From contig NC_053149.1 of NCBI RefSeq assembly GCF_016808335.1, positions 16,357,714 to 16,421,713 of the forward strand: DNA of 64,000 bases. Reading direction: 5' to 3'. Positions 21,864 through 33,690 of this stretch are shown in pieces. Positions within the stretch are counted from its first letter, which is position 1. Every line of letters starts with the position of its first letter. The notes under the pieces were generated by a model. That model did not search any database. It saw nothing but the letters and a program-made list of their open reading frames with translations, and was not told the DNA's origin. This DNA comes from Panicum virgatum. Lineage: Eukaryota; Streptophyta; Magnoliopsida; Poales; Poaceae. The position numbers and the translations under genes were made by a program.

Positions 21864-24386
21864 TGTAACACCTCAGGTGTTAATTACCTTTCATTAAGGC
21901 TAATTACAGTCATTAGCGCCACAAACCACTGGAGGGAAACTTTTTAACAAATTCTGCCCAGTTTAGCCCAGACCGGTCTGACCGGTATGGGCGACCGGTC
22001 TGACCGGTCTGAACCGAGTTGGTGGTTTTGGGCCCCACAACATTTAAATCACTCTCTCTCTTCTCCCCACCATCTCCCTCACCCTCCCTGTGCTCAGCCC
22101 GAGCTCAGGCTCTCCCCCTCTCATTTCTCCTCCAAACCCTAGAATCCGAATCCCTCCCTTCCCACTTGATCCGAGGTTGAAGGAAGCTTCAATCGGCGTG
22201 GAGGATCATCAACTCCCTGTGTTCCTTCCTTGAGTCGCTTGGATTCAAGTTCTTGGTGTAAGGTAGAGCTCACCTCAAGGTAAACAAGGGTTTGGCTCGA
22301 TCTCTCGTTCTAAATGGTTGTAATCGATTCCCTCCGGTCAAATACGTCCTAGTGTACCCCTGAACTAGATCCTAGAAGGGTTTTAGAATTGGTGGATGAT
22401 TTTCACCGCGTCATGGATTCTAGCTTCTGTTCTGGTTGGGACCGGTCTGACCGGTCGGAGGGACCGGTCTGACCGGTGATGCGGCTGGGTTAGTGTGACC
22501 GGTCTGACCGGTCGGAAGGACCGGTCTGACCGGTGGGGGTTGGCTGAGAGGGTGTAAAGTCGGGGTAGTGGGTACAATCGGTTAGAAATTGTTTTGGCTA
22601 TTAGTTGCTAGTAATTTTTATAAGTCATGCACATATTCTCATGTCATATGCATATGCATATGTGTAGCAGCCGCGGCGGAGGAGGTCGTATACGAGGTGG
22701 TTGCGGAGCCACAGGAGCCGCAGGGGCAAGCCCCGCAGGAGGAGGTTCGCGGGGAGTCAGCCCAAGGCCCAACTCACCCCAGTGTTGAGCAACAGACGCA
22801 AGGCAAGCCCCGGAGCACAACCTATTAATTTAAATTATAACAATCTATATATATATTACTTGTGCATCACGTATAGAAATTGGTTGAAACCCTAGTTGCA
22901 TGATCTCTAGGATTCCTTGAGTTTATACTAGTATGATAGGACGATAGTAATGCTATGCTTAAGAGTTCTCGGTAGAAGTCGAGTGACTTCTTGTCACTCG
23001 CGAGATATAGGATATATAGAAGTCGAGTGATATCCAGTTACTCGCGAGATATAGGTTATGTCCACTGATATTATAGTACCTGAGTATTGAAATGGAGATG
23101 GAGATGTGAGACTGGGCGGGGAGGATGTATAGGTATGGCCGCAAGACAAGGTTCCTGGGTGCCTTAGCCCCGTCTGAGTCGATTAAGGACCGGTCGTTGT
23201 CGGCAGTGCTAATCGGGGATTGAATTGTACTAACCGCATGCCAGGAGTAGGAGGTAGTCGAAACCGGTAAGCCGAGTACTGCTTTGCTTCGAAAGTACAG
23301 AACTTCTACCCACCCCTTAGGGCGAGTCGAGTGGCCGTGGAGAATCGGGATGCATATGTTTACTTTTGGTGGTCTCTCGTAGGGCTCGGCTGACTATATG
23401 CAGGTGGGGCGGTTCTGTAGTTCGAGGCAGGGAGGGGAATGGTTGGCATGTATAGTCCGACGGGGCAAATGCGTGCCGTGTTAGTTAGGTCCACCTTGCA
23501 AGGTTAAATCGGATCGATTCACCATGTCTCGCGGTTATGAGGGCCTTGATCTCTTTGCTGCATCGTAGCAAATTGTTAGAATGTGAGTTATATACATATA
23601 TATAAAATATTGAGCATTTGGAATTATTTTTGCTTGCCTCACCATGATTGCTATAGTGGGTCTATGCAAATAATAGATGTGAGTTAAGTTATATAGAAAA
23701 CTTGCATGTCTAGTTATGTGGGCTAAGTTATACCCACTGCTCGGGTAAGCCTTGCTGAGTATTAGAATACTTAGGGTTTGTTGCCACATTTATTATTACA
23801 GGACACCCGGACGTCGACTTCTGCCCCTGTTGTGTCAAGTTCATCCGCCGGGATGCAGAGGGGTGGCAGGTCGAGGAGCAGGACCCTTAGGTTAGGGCGC
23901 TGTCGAGTTGTACACTTATGGGCTGAGTGTGCAGCCTTTCTGTTTTGCGTAGACCGGTCTGACCGGTCCGTGGGACCAGTCTGACCGGTGGAGTTGGTAG
24001 CGGGGTGCCGACCGGTTCGACCGGTTGGGTGAACCGGTCTGACCGGTCAGGGTGGATCAGAACTGATGTAAGCTAGAGTAGTTGTAGGATCTTTGTATTC
24101 GACTTCAGTCATGTCTATGTAAGTGTTAGTCTTGTAAATTATTTGTGTATTTGAACTTGGTTTGTAAAACTAAATGTTTCGTGTCGTGAACACTCTTGTA
24201 TTTTTATGTAACGAGTCGTGCTTGTACCATCTGCGCCCACCTTCGCATGGGACTATCGGTGTTGTTTCGATCGGGCTGTGGGTTGAGAAAGGATCGCCAA
24301 ATTAAGCCGTTAAGCTAATGCGCCCGATGTGTTCAAATGACAGCCATTACGCTTAATTAGAGATTTAATTTGGCGGTTCCGTCACA
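21864..24386 (+). repeat. 5' LTR of the Tekay-like element
   Basis: Begins TGTAACACCTCAGG, ends GGTTCCGTCACA. ACCGGTCTGACCGGT clusters at about 21970-22015, 22440-22534 and 23950-24050. Relative to the 3' LTR it has an extra stretch near 23003-23052 (a partial duplication of GAAGTCGAGTGA...CGCGAGATATAGG), and it lacks about 70 bp found at 31289-31360. A 79-codon frame at 22589-22828 recurs in the 3' LTR. Confidence 0.93.
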
Positions 24387-24388
24387 GC

Positions 24389-24400
24389 TGGTATCAGAGC
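24389..24400 (+). promoter_or_regulatory. Primer-binding site of the Tekay-like element
   Basis: TGGTATCAGAGC lies 2 bp after the 5' LTR and matches the initiator tRNA-Met 3' end. Confidence 0.9.
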
Positions 24401-24993
24401 CGAAACGCACTGGGGGTTGTACGAGCATGACTAATTTTCAGAGATTACAAATTAAAAAAATGGAGTCCTGACTTAGGATCGGGTGGTATACTAATATGGG
24501 AGGGGGTTGATCGTACTAATATGTAGTCTGAGTTCGAGTAGTAATAGATGTTTAGTTTTGGTTGAGAGATTTACGTAAGACACTCATGCATCATGACATT
24601 TAGATTTTTGGTTGCATTTGAAAGTTGGTATATGAGTTCATGCATTATATCATGCATCGTGGCATTATGGTTTTCAAATATCAGTTGATATTTTGGTTTA
24701 AGGGTTGGTACCCAGTTGGGGCTTAGGAAAATTATTTCTGTTAAGGACCGGTCTGACCGGTCTTGACCACCGGTCTGACTGGTTGATCGACGTCGAGCCC
24801 ATGCGGAGCCATGCAGACCGGTTTGACCGGTCGGAGGCACCGGTCTGACCGGTTGAGCACAGACAGAGACCCCTAAGTTGTGTTCAAATAATTGATTTTC
24901 GGCGATTTCTTCCATGATTCGGATATTAGTTGCGGTCAAGGTTTTTCTTAAGTAATCAAAAAATGTAATTAACCAATCATGGTTGAATGCAGA

Positions 24994-26613
24994 ATGGGAG
25001 AGCCACCAAACCCTCCTGAGCTGGCCCAGGCCATTGCGGCCATGCTCACTGGGCGCGATGAGCAGACGGCACTCCTTCGTGAGCTTGTGGTGCAAGGTAG
25101 AGCACTGTAGCCTGAACATCACCACCAGCCGCCTGCTCCTAGATGTCCAGAGTTCCTGGCTACTCAACCATCGCTCTTCCATAAGGCGGATGAACCACTA
25201 GAGGCAGACAGCTAGCTTCGGACTATCGAGTCCAAATTCACCCTGTACCCGTACAATGATAGGGACAAGGCAGGATTTGCCGCTCAGTAGCTTAGGGGCC
25301 CAGCACGCACATGGTGGGACAATCATGTGGCAATGTTCCCCGCGGATACCCGGTTCACTTGGGCACAATTCAAGGAAGCCTTCAGGGCACATCACATTCC
25401 AGTGGGGGTGATTAGAAGGAAGCTCACAGAGTTGTTGGCCCTGAAGCAGGACAATAACAGTGTGCTACAGTATTCCCAAGCCTTCAACACTCTATCACAG
25501 TATGCCGGGTACCATGTGGACACCGATGAGAAGAAGCAGGCCTGTTTCAGGCAGGGGCTCAGTAGCAAGCTCCAGGATCGCTTGGCAATGGTCAGGTTCG
25601 ACAGTTTTAGTGAGCTAGTCAACGGGGCTATCATTCAAGAGGACGCCCATCTAGCTCACAAGGCAGAGAAAAAGAGAAAGGCACCGGCTGTGGGATCTTC
25701 TGGCAGTGCTCCTCAGAGGTTCCGCCTAGTACAGTCGGGCCCACAGAGAGCCCCTTTTCAGCACCAGCCACAGCAGCAGTGGGGATACAGACCCCCTCAG
25801 TACACGTCGTCACAGGGGACAGCCAGACCTCCTGTTCCTCAGCAGGGTGAGCAGAAAGTATGGGTGCAGCAGCTGGGGGTGCGCCCCAATTTATTCCCGT
25901 GCTACAACTATGGGCAGCCTGGACATTTCGCACGCAACTGTCCGATGCCACCGAAGCAGGGCCAGCAGTCCGGCCAGCAGAGTCAGAAGCAGCAAGTGGC
26001 TCATTTCAAACCAGGACAAGTGCACTATACCACTTTTGAGGCCATCGCTGAGGGAGCACCAGTGATGTCGGGTACGTTCTCTATTAACGGACACCCCGTT
26101 ACTGTGCTATTTGATTCTGGGGCATCTCACACATTTATTAGCAAAGAATGTATAAGCAGACTGGGGTTAGAAGTGGAGAGCATATCCAGGCCATATAATA
26201 TTCACTCACCCGGGGGGCACTTGATTACTAATCAACTCGTTAGACAAGTTCCCTTGCAGTTACAGGGGAAAATTTTTGCCACCCAGCTTATAGTGTTGCC
26301 AACCCAGAAGATGTATATTATTCTCGGCATGAATTGGATGGAAGTTCATGGAGTTATTCTTGACACTGTTTCTTCATCTGTGCACATTAATTCTCCTGTC
26401 CATGGTTTGATGACTTTGTCTCTCGCGAGCTCCACCCCGTTGGTCCATACGGTGAACCATGCCGAGGACAAGAAGCTATCAGATATACCCGTGGTATGCG
26501 AATATCCGGACATCTTCCCGGAGGATTTGAATGGAATGCCACCTGATCGTGATGTGGAGTTTGCCATTGAGTTGCAACCGGGAACGACACCAATTTCTCA
26601 AAGACCTTACTAG
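24994..26613 (+). pseudogene. Tekay-like Gag and protease
   Basis: ATG at 24994 begins Gag (MGEPPNPPELAQAIAAML). TAG codons interrupt at about 25108, 25215 and 25288; from there it is open to the TAG at 26611-26613. The capsid region (FREAHHIP-like, about 25370-25640) is followed by a glutamine-rich linker and a zinc knuckle around 25900-25941 reading CYNYGQPGHFARNC, in which the second metal-binding Cys is a Tyr. Protease has the DSGASHTF motif (about 26113) and the usual LGMNWM end. Not functional as it stands. Confidence 0.88.
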
Positions 26614-28197
26614 ATGCCACCCAATGAGTTGGCGGAGTTAAAGAAACAATTACAAGAACTACTTGATAAAGGCTATATCTGTCCTAACACATCACCTTGG
26701 GGATGTCCTGCACTCTTTGTGAAAAAGATAGATGAAAGCCTCAGGTTGTGTGTGGATTATAGACTTTTGAATGCCGTCACAATCAAGAATAAATACCCAC
26801 TTCCCCGGATTGACATCCTGTTTGATCAGCTATTCGGGGCCCGGGTATTTTCAAAAATTGATCTCTGCTCGGGTTATTATCAGATAAAGATCAGAGCTGA
26901 AGATATTCCCAAGACGGCTTTCTCCACCAGATACGGGCTTTATGAATATCTGGTCACGTCTTTCGAGCTAACCAATGCCCCTGCTCATTTTATGTATCTC
27001 ATGAACTCGGTATTCATGCCTGAGCTGGATAAGTTCGTCGTGATTTTCATTGATGACATTCTGATATTTTCCAAGAATGAGGAAGAGCATGCAGAGCATC
27101 TCCGCATTGTGCTTCAGCGCCTGCGGGAGCACAAGCTGTATGCCAAATTTAGCAAGATTCAGGATGTCCTGAATTGGAAGATCCAGAGTCTGTTTCAGAG
27201 ATCCGGAGTTTCCTTGGGCTAGCAGGCTATTATCGCCGGTTTGTACCGGAGTTCTCTAAAATTGCTAGGCCCATGACTGAGTTACTCAAGAAAGGGGTGA
27301 GGTTTATTTGGGATGACAAATGCGAGCAGGCCTTCCAGACTTTGAGAAAGCTTCTGACGTCTGCCCCTGTCCTCGCTCAGCCAGATATTACCCGGGCTTT
27401 TGATGTGTACTGTGATGCATCAGGTACGGGTCCCGACTATGTTCTCATCCCTGTTTGTTTTCGGTGGATATTATTCGGCCATTAATACTTGTTGTAATGC
27501 ATCAGGTACGGGCCTAGGCTGCGTCCTTATGCAGGATCAACGAGTGATTGCCTATGCCTCCAGAGCTCTCAGACGGCATGAAGAGAATTATGCTACTCAT
27601 GATTTGGAGCTGGCAGCGGTCGTGCATGCATTAAAGATCTGGCGCCATTATCTTCTGGGTAATCCTGTTCACATATACTCTGACCACAAGAGTCTTAAGT
27701 ATATTTTCACCCAGAGCGAGCTGAATTTGTGCCAGAGATGGTGGTTAGAACTCATCAAGGATTATGACCTGAAAATTCATTATCATCCGGGCAAGGCTAA
27801 TGTTGTGGCTGATGCGTTGAGTCGCAAAGCCAGTTGCAGTTGTATCTCAGCCACAGCGGTGCATGTAACCTTATGTCAAAAAATGGAGAAATTAAATCTG
27901 GCCATTGTATCTGAAGGCACACTTGCTAATATTACTCTCACACCTACACTCCGGGATCGAATTGTGGAGGCTCAGAAAAATAATGCTGGCATGGAGAAGA
28001 TTAGGCAGAGGCTTATGGAAAATGATCCTAAGGCTGCATGTTTTCACCAGGATGGTGACGGTGTGTTATGGTTTAATAGTCGCCTGGTGGTACATAAGGA
28101 CTTGGAGTTACGGAAGCAGATTCTTGATGAAGCCCATCTCTCTAGGTATTCCATCCACCCGGGCAGTAACAAAATGTACCAAGATTTGAAGCAATGA
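26614..28197 (+). pseudogene. Tekay-like reverse transcriptase and RNase H, deleted and frameshifted
   Basis: RT starts after the TAG at 26611 and shows the catalytic FIDD near 27046. After KFSK (27156) it jumps to QDVLNWK: compared with related RTs roughly 30 residues are missing, and one base is lost a few codons later, so the frame moves. The RNase H part restarts in another frame with YYRRFVPEFSK. The segment at 27411-27430 is repeated at 27493-27512 with 62 unrelated bases between, shifting the frame again. RNase H then runs open ([20 protein letters not shown] of [10 protein letters not shown]) to a TGA at 28195-28197. Confidence 0.88.
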
Positions 28198-29421
28198 TTT
28201 TGGTGGACACGGATGAAGCGGGAAATTGCTAAATATGTATCCGAGTGTGACACATGCCGAAGGGTTAAGGCGAGCCACTTGAGACCAGCCGGCCCTTTGC
28301 AACCCCTGAGTAGTCCATCCTGGAAATGGGAGGACATCAGTATGGATTTAATTGTCGGCTTACCCAAAACTTCCATGGGGTATGACTCGATATGGGTTAT
28401 TGTAGATTGTCTCACCAAGTCGGCCCACTTTCTACCGGTAAAGACCACACATACGGTGAAGCAATATGCCCAGTTATATTTGGATCGTATTGTGAGTCTT
28501 CATGGAATTCCAAAGACAATCATTTTAGACCGGGGAACTCAGTTCATTGCACGGTTCTAGGAGCACTTTCACGCCGCCCTCGGCACTCAGCTCCTCCGCA
28601 GTTCAGCTTATCATCCCCAGACTGATGGTCAGACAGAAAGGGTAAATCAAATCTTAGAGGACATGCTTAGAGCCTGTGTGCTCACATATAGCCAGAAATG
28701 GGATGAATGTCTACCGTTGGCCGAGTTTGCGTATAACAATAGTTACCAAGAGAGCATCAGAATGGCTCCTTTTGAGGCCTTATATGGTCGGAAATGTAGA
28801 ACGCCATTAAATTGGTCAAAAGCTGGGGAAAGAACTTTCTTTGGGCCGGATATGGTGAATGAAGTAGAAGAACAGGTTCAGGTCATTCGGGAAAATTTAA
28901 AGATTGCAAAATCCCGACAAAAGAGTTACGTGGATAAGAAACGTCGATCTGTCCTGTTCCAAGTGGGAGATCATGTTTACTTACGGGTCTCTCCAATGAA
29001 AGGGGTTCAGCGATTCGGCTTAAAAGGAAAACTTGCACCTCGCTACGTTGGGCCTTTTCTTATCGTTGAGCAATGTGGGCTGGTAGCGTATCGCCTATAA
29101 CTTCCTGCCCAATTATCTGCGGTTCATAACATTTTCCATGTCTCCCAGCTCCGGAAGTGCCTCCGTGTTCCAGAAAAGGTGATTGACATCAAGGAATTGC
29201 AACTGGTGCCCGATCTTGTCTATCCGGAGCAACCAATAAAAATTGTTGATTTCAAGACTCGGGTTACTTGAAATCAAACCTGCAATTTTTATAAGGTTCA
29301 ATGGAGCAATCACTCCGAACGAGAAGCCACATGGGAAACCGAAGAGTTTCTTAAATCCAAATATCCGGAGCTGTTACAAACTTACCAAGGTACCTACCCT
29401 TCTATATTTCTTGCAATTTAA
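28198..29421 (+). pseudogene. Tekay-like integrase with C-terminal chromodomain
   Basis: In frame after the TGA, the HHCC finger (ends CDTC near 28247) is followed by catalytic D (DLIVGLPK), D (LDRGTQF) and E (DGQTERVNQ). Stop codons interrupt at 28558-28560, 29098-29100 and 29269-29271; the frame otherwise runs to TAA at 29419-29421. The last 45 or so residues (IVDFKTRVT ... FYKVQWSNHSEREATWE) form a chromodomain with the aromatic and WE residues of the fold. In chromoviruses this domain is thought to steer integration to particular chromatin. Confidence 0.9.
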
Positions 29422-29455
29422 TAACAACATTAAATCTCGAGACGAGATTTCTTTT

Positions 29456-29467
29456 AGGGGGAAGTGT
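29456..29467 (+). promoter_or_regulatory. Polypurine tract of the Tekay-like element
   Basis: AGGGGGAAGTGT lies immediately before the 3' LTR, the position from which plus-strand DNA is primed. Confidence 0.75.
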
Positions 29468-32045
29468 TGTAACACCTCCGGTGTTAATTACCTATCATTA
29501 AGGCTAATTACGGTCATTAGCGCCACAAACCACTGGAGGGAAACTTTTTAACAAATTCTGCCCAGTTCAGCCCGGAACGGTCTGACCGGTATGGGCGACC
29601 AGTCTGACCGGTCTGAACCGAGTTGGTGGTTTTGGGCCCCACAGCATTTAAATCACACACTCTCTCTTCTCCCCACCATCTCCCTCACCCTCCCTGTGCT
29701 CAGCCCGAGCTCAGGCTCTCCCCCTCTCATTTCTCCTCCAAACCCTTGAATCTGAATCCCTCCCTTCCCACTTGATCCGAGGTTGAAGGAAGCTTCAATC
29801 GGCATGGAGGATCATCAACTCCCTGTGTTCCTTCCTTGAGTCGCTTGGATTCAAGTTCTTGGTGTAAGGGAGAGCTCACCTCAAGGTAAACAAGGGTTTG
29901 GCTCGATCTCTCGTTCTAAATGGTTGTAATCGATTCCCTCCGATCAAATACGTCCTAGTGTATCCCTGAACTAGATCCTAGAAGGGTTTTAGAATTGGTG
30001 GACGATTTTCACCGCGTCATGGATTCTAGCTTCTGTTCTGGTTGGGACCGGTCTGACCGGTCGGAGGGACCGGTCTGACTGGTGATGCGGCTGGGTTAGT
30101 GTGACCGGTCTGACCGGTCAGAAGGACCGGTCTGACTGGTGGGGGTTGGCTGAGAGTGTGTAAAGTCGGGGTAGTGGGTACAATCGGTTAGAAATTGTTT
30201 TGGCTATTAGTTGCTAGTAATTTCTATAAGTCATGCACGCATTCTCATGTCATATGCATATGCATACGTGTAGCAGCCGCGGCGGAGGAGGTCGTATACG
30301 AGGTGGTTGCGGAGACACAGGAGCCGCAGGGGCAAGCCCCGCAGGAGGAGGTTGGCGGGGAGTCGGCCCAATGCCCAACTCACCCCAGTGTTGAGCAGCA
30401 GACACAAGGCAAGCCCCGGAGCACAACCTATTAATTTAAATTATGACTATATATATATATATAAATATATATATATACACACACACACACTTGTGCATCA
30501 CGTATAGAAATTGGTTGAAACCCTAGTTGCATGATCTCTAGGATTCCTTGAGTTTATACTAGTATGATAGGACGATAGTAATGCTATGCTTAAGAGTTCT
30601 CGGTAGAAGTCGAGTGACTTCTTGTCACTCGCGAGATATAGGTTATCTCCACTGATATTATAGTACATGAGTATTGAAATGGAGATGGAGATGTGAGACC
30701 GGGTGGGGAGGATGTATAGGTATGGCCGCAGGACATGGCTCCTGGGTGCCTTAGCCCCGTCTGAGTCGATTAAGGACCGGTCGTTGTCGGCAGTGCTGAT
30801 CGGGGATTGAATTGTACTAACCGCATGCCGGGAGTAGGAGGTAGTCGAAACCGGTAAGCCGAGTACTGCTTTGCTTCGAAAGTACAGAACTTCTACCCAC
30901 CCCTTAGGGCGAGTCGAGTGGCCGCGGAGAATCGGAATGCATATGTTTACTTTTGGTGGTCTCTCGTAGGGCTCGGTTGACTATATGCAGGTGGGGCGGT
31001 TATGTAGTTCGAGGCAGAGAGGGGAATGGTTGGCATGTATAGTCCGACGGGGCAAATGCGTGCCGTGTTGGTTAGGTCCACCTTGCAAGGTTAAATCGGA
31101 TCGATTCGCCGTGTCTCGCGGTTATGAGGGCCTTGATCTCTTTGCTGCATCGTAGCAAATTGTTAGAACGTGAGTTATATACATATATATAAAATATTGA
31201 GCATTTGGAATTATTTTTGCTTGCCTCACCATGATTGCTATAGTGGGTCTATGCAAATAATAGATGTGAGTTAAGTTATATAGAAAACTAGAGCTAAAAT
31301 AATGAAAGTAAGGAATTACTTTAGTCGCTCTTTCTGCAAAATAACCACCAGCCAAAAGCCTTGCATGTCTAGTTATGTGGGCTAAGTTATACCCACTGGT
31401 CGGGTAAGCCTTGCTGAGTATTAGAATACTCAGGGTTTGTTGCCACATTTATTATTACAGGACACTCGGACGTCGACTTCTGCCCCTGTTGTGTCAAGTT
31501 CATCCGCCGGGATGCAGAGAGGTGGCAGGTCAAGGAGCAGGACCCTTAGGTTAGGGCGCTGTCGAGTTGTACACTTGTGGGCTGAGTGTGCAGCCTTTCT
31601 GTTTTGCGTAGACCGGTCTGACCGGTTCGTGGGACCGGTCTGACCGGTGGAGTTGGCAGCGGGGTGCCGACCTGTTCGACCGGTTGGGTGAACCGGTCCG
31701 ACCGGTCGGGGTGGATCAGAACTGATGTAAGCTAGAGTAGTTGTAGGATCTTTGTATTCGACTTCAGTCATGTCTATGTAAGTGTTAATCTTGTAGATTA
31801 TTTGTGTATTTGAACTCGGTTTGTAAAACTAAATGTTTCGTGTCGTGAACACTCTTGTATTTTTAAGTAATGAGTCGTGCTTGTACCATCTGTGCCCACC
31901 TTCGCGTGGGACTACTGGTGTTGTTTCGATCGGGCCTTGGGTTGAGAAAGGATCGCCAAATTAAGCCGTTAAGCTAATGCGCCCGATGTGTTCAAATGAC
32001 GGCCATTACGCTTAATTAGAGATTTAATTTGGCGGTTCCGTCACA
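29468..32045 (+). repeat. 3' LTR of the Tekay-like element
   Basis: Begins TGTAACACCTCCGG, ends TCCGTCACA, followed by the target duplication GTATC. It carries a (TA)n/(CA)n microsatellite at about 30444-30490, where the 5' LTR has only a short TA run, and an extra stretch of about 70 bp at 31289-31360. Confidence 0.93.
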
Positions 32046-32083
32046 GTATCATGCAGAATTAAGCCCCTAGATTATAAACATAC

Positions 32084-33131
32084 CCATGTTGAGTAAAAGC
32101 CCACCTTGAGTGAGTCGAAAGCTGGAATGAAATCTTGGACAAGGTACAACACCACCACTCAAATTGATGATCTTGGAGGGGCTGTGGAAGAAGGATTGTC
32201 GGACTAGAAGGCAACCCCTGCAGACAACAAGTACAAGGGAGTGAAGCAAGGAGCTTATATTCATTAAAAAATATTAATTTCTAATACCGTATTTGTGGAA
32301 ACAAAATGACACACTAGTTTTGACAAAATGTATGGCTTACTGTCTTGCGGAGTGTTGCCTCAGTATGATATCAAGAACCCGAAGACCTTCCTGATAGTCA
32401 TCAGATTCTTGGCCTCTTATAACATTGGTAATCATAATCAATGGGACCTTTCCGGCTAAGGACAACTCCACTTTAAATGTCTTCACTCGCATCAGCCGCT
32501 TCATTCTTTTCATGTCACTTCCCTGTGGACTTCCATCTCCTCCAGGGGTCCTACATGGAACCGAGATAAGTTGTGCAACCAAGAACATGTTAGCTCAAGA
32601 TCATATAGGAACATTAGAAACAATTTGTTGAGGTGGAATAATCACTTTGTAGATGAAGCATCCTCAACTACAACTGTAAACACATCCTTGATATTCTGAA
32701 GGGCACCAATGGTGAACAGGCTCTTTTCACCATCATAAGCAAAAAAAGTTCAGATTCTCCAGATCCGAGGCATAGGTCTCCTGCAGCTTATCTATCACTT
32801 TTCTGCCTACACCTTTCTGAGCAATGGGTTGATCATCTTCGTACTTCAGATTCACCTGTGTGTGACAAATTGTAACAGTCTATTGCAAATTATCTGAGGA
32901 AATTTTGGGACCATAAAGTTTACAAGATAAGATTGCTATCAGGTGGGTACATGGTAGTGGTAGAAGGTAAGATCTCTGCTGTCAGTTGATACTTTGAAGT
33001 GGTTTGTACGAAGCTTTAATGGACCTCCTTTTGTGCCATATCCAGGCCTGTGGATTGGGAGTCTCCAAGGAATTGGCGACTTGATCAGAACACCCTTCTC
33101 ACTGCTAGACTCCATCTAAAGCCAGATGTAT
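32084..33131 (-). pseudogene. Argonaute 5' block: exons 1 to 4, start codon and N domain
   Basis: Exon 1 has its acceptor at 33132-33133. ATG is at 33115-33113, preceded directly by an in-frame TAG, which supports it as the start. It opens MESSSEKGVLIKSPIPWRLP and continues to RTNHFKVSTDSRDLTFYHYH (donor at 32950). Exon 2 (32855-32646) reads VNLKYEDDQPIAQKGVGRKV, then meets seven T where six fit (32741-32747): the frame shifts and a TGA follows; past it the other frame reads AYDGEKSLFTIGAL. Exon 3 (32550-32341) reads KTFKVELSLAGKVPL ... RVLDIILRQHSARQ. Exon 4 (32217-32084) reads GCLLVRQSFFH and ends LLLNM. The next exon lies beyond the Tekay-like element. Confidence 0.93.
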
Positions 33132-33349
33132 CTGCAAGGGAGAACAGAAAAGTAGCAACTTAAAACGACTATAATTGGGTATGAAATTAACTAGCCAGAG
33201 GGATTGCACTAATCTCAAGAGACAGCTTATGTATTGCATCATTTTTATCTATAAACAAAGAGGGTTTTCGAGTTCTAACTAGACTTCATTTAAAACAATA
33301 ATAAAGAGGGTTTTACAGGCACTGTAAATATGATCACCGCCGATTCAAT

Positions 33350-33515
33350 CAGTGGCGGATGCAGCACTGGGTCTAGGGGGCTCCCCCCCCCCCCCCCCCG
33401 ACCAGAGCCCCTGTACTAAAAAACAATGGAACCCCCTCCATTTTTGAGGAAGAAGAAAGGGAGGGAGAGGAAGAAAAAATCAACCCCCCTTTAATCATTC
33501 CTGGATCCGGCACTG
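33350..33515. mobile_element. hAT MITE, 166 bp, in the Argonaute 5'UTR intron
   Basis: Left end CAGTGGCGGATGCAG and right end (reversed) CAGTGCCGGATCCAGG are inverted repeats of hAT type. The flanks GATTCAAT (33342-33349) and GATTCAAT (33516-33523) are an exact 8-bp target duplication. A run of about 19 C near 33382-33400 lies inside. No coding capacity. Confidence 0.92.
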
Positions 33516-33690
33516 GATTCAATCTAAGGCACCAAAAGAGATACGAAAGCAGCTAGCCCAAAATTACCACCGGTTCACGAACAATGCTCATTCCGAAGAA
33601 AAGGAAATGAAAAAAAAGAAAGAACCCAACAAACTCGTGTGGAAACTAGAGCAACTAGGAACCCATGCAAGAGGCAGCCTTACTACTTAC

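Larger units (their letters stand above)
21864..32045 (+). mobile_element. Chromodomain Ty3/gypsy retrotransposon (Tekay/Del-like)
   Basis: Flanked by an exact 5-bp target duplication GTATC (21859-21863, 32046-32050) inside intron 4 of the Argonaute gene. LTRs 21864-24386 and 29468-32045 are close in sequence (about a dozen substitutions in the first 420 bp). PBS is of initiator tRNA-Met type. Order Gag, protease, RT, RNase H, integrase, then a C-terminal chromodomain, which marks chromoviruses. Gag and pol are disabled by many stop codons, a deletion in RT and an 82-bp duplication in RNase H. Oriented opposite to the host gene. Confidence 0.94.

Noticed and set aside
22589..22828. 79-codon ORF repeated at 30195-30434
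   Set aside because: Both copies lie in the two LTRs of the Tekay-like element, so the repetition is the LTR duplication. No domain is visible.
22440..24050. Regularly recurring ACCGGTCTGACCGGT units resembling a CRISPR array
   Set aside because: Spacing is irregular, the units are palindromic LTR motifs, and the genome is a plant. No array or cas genes.
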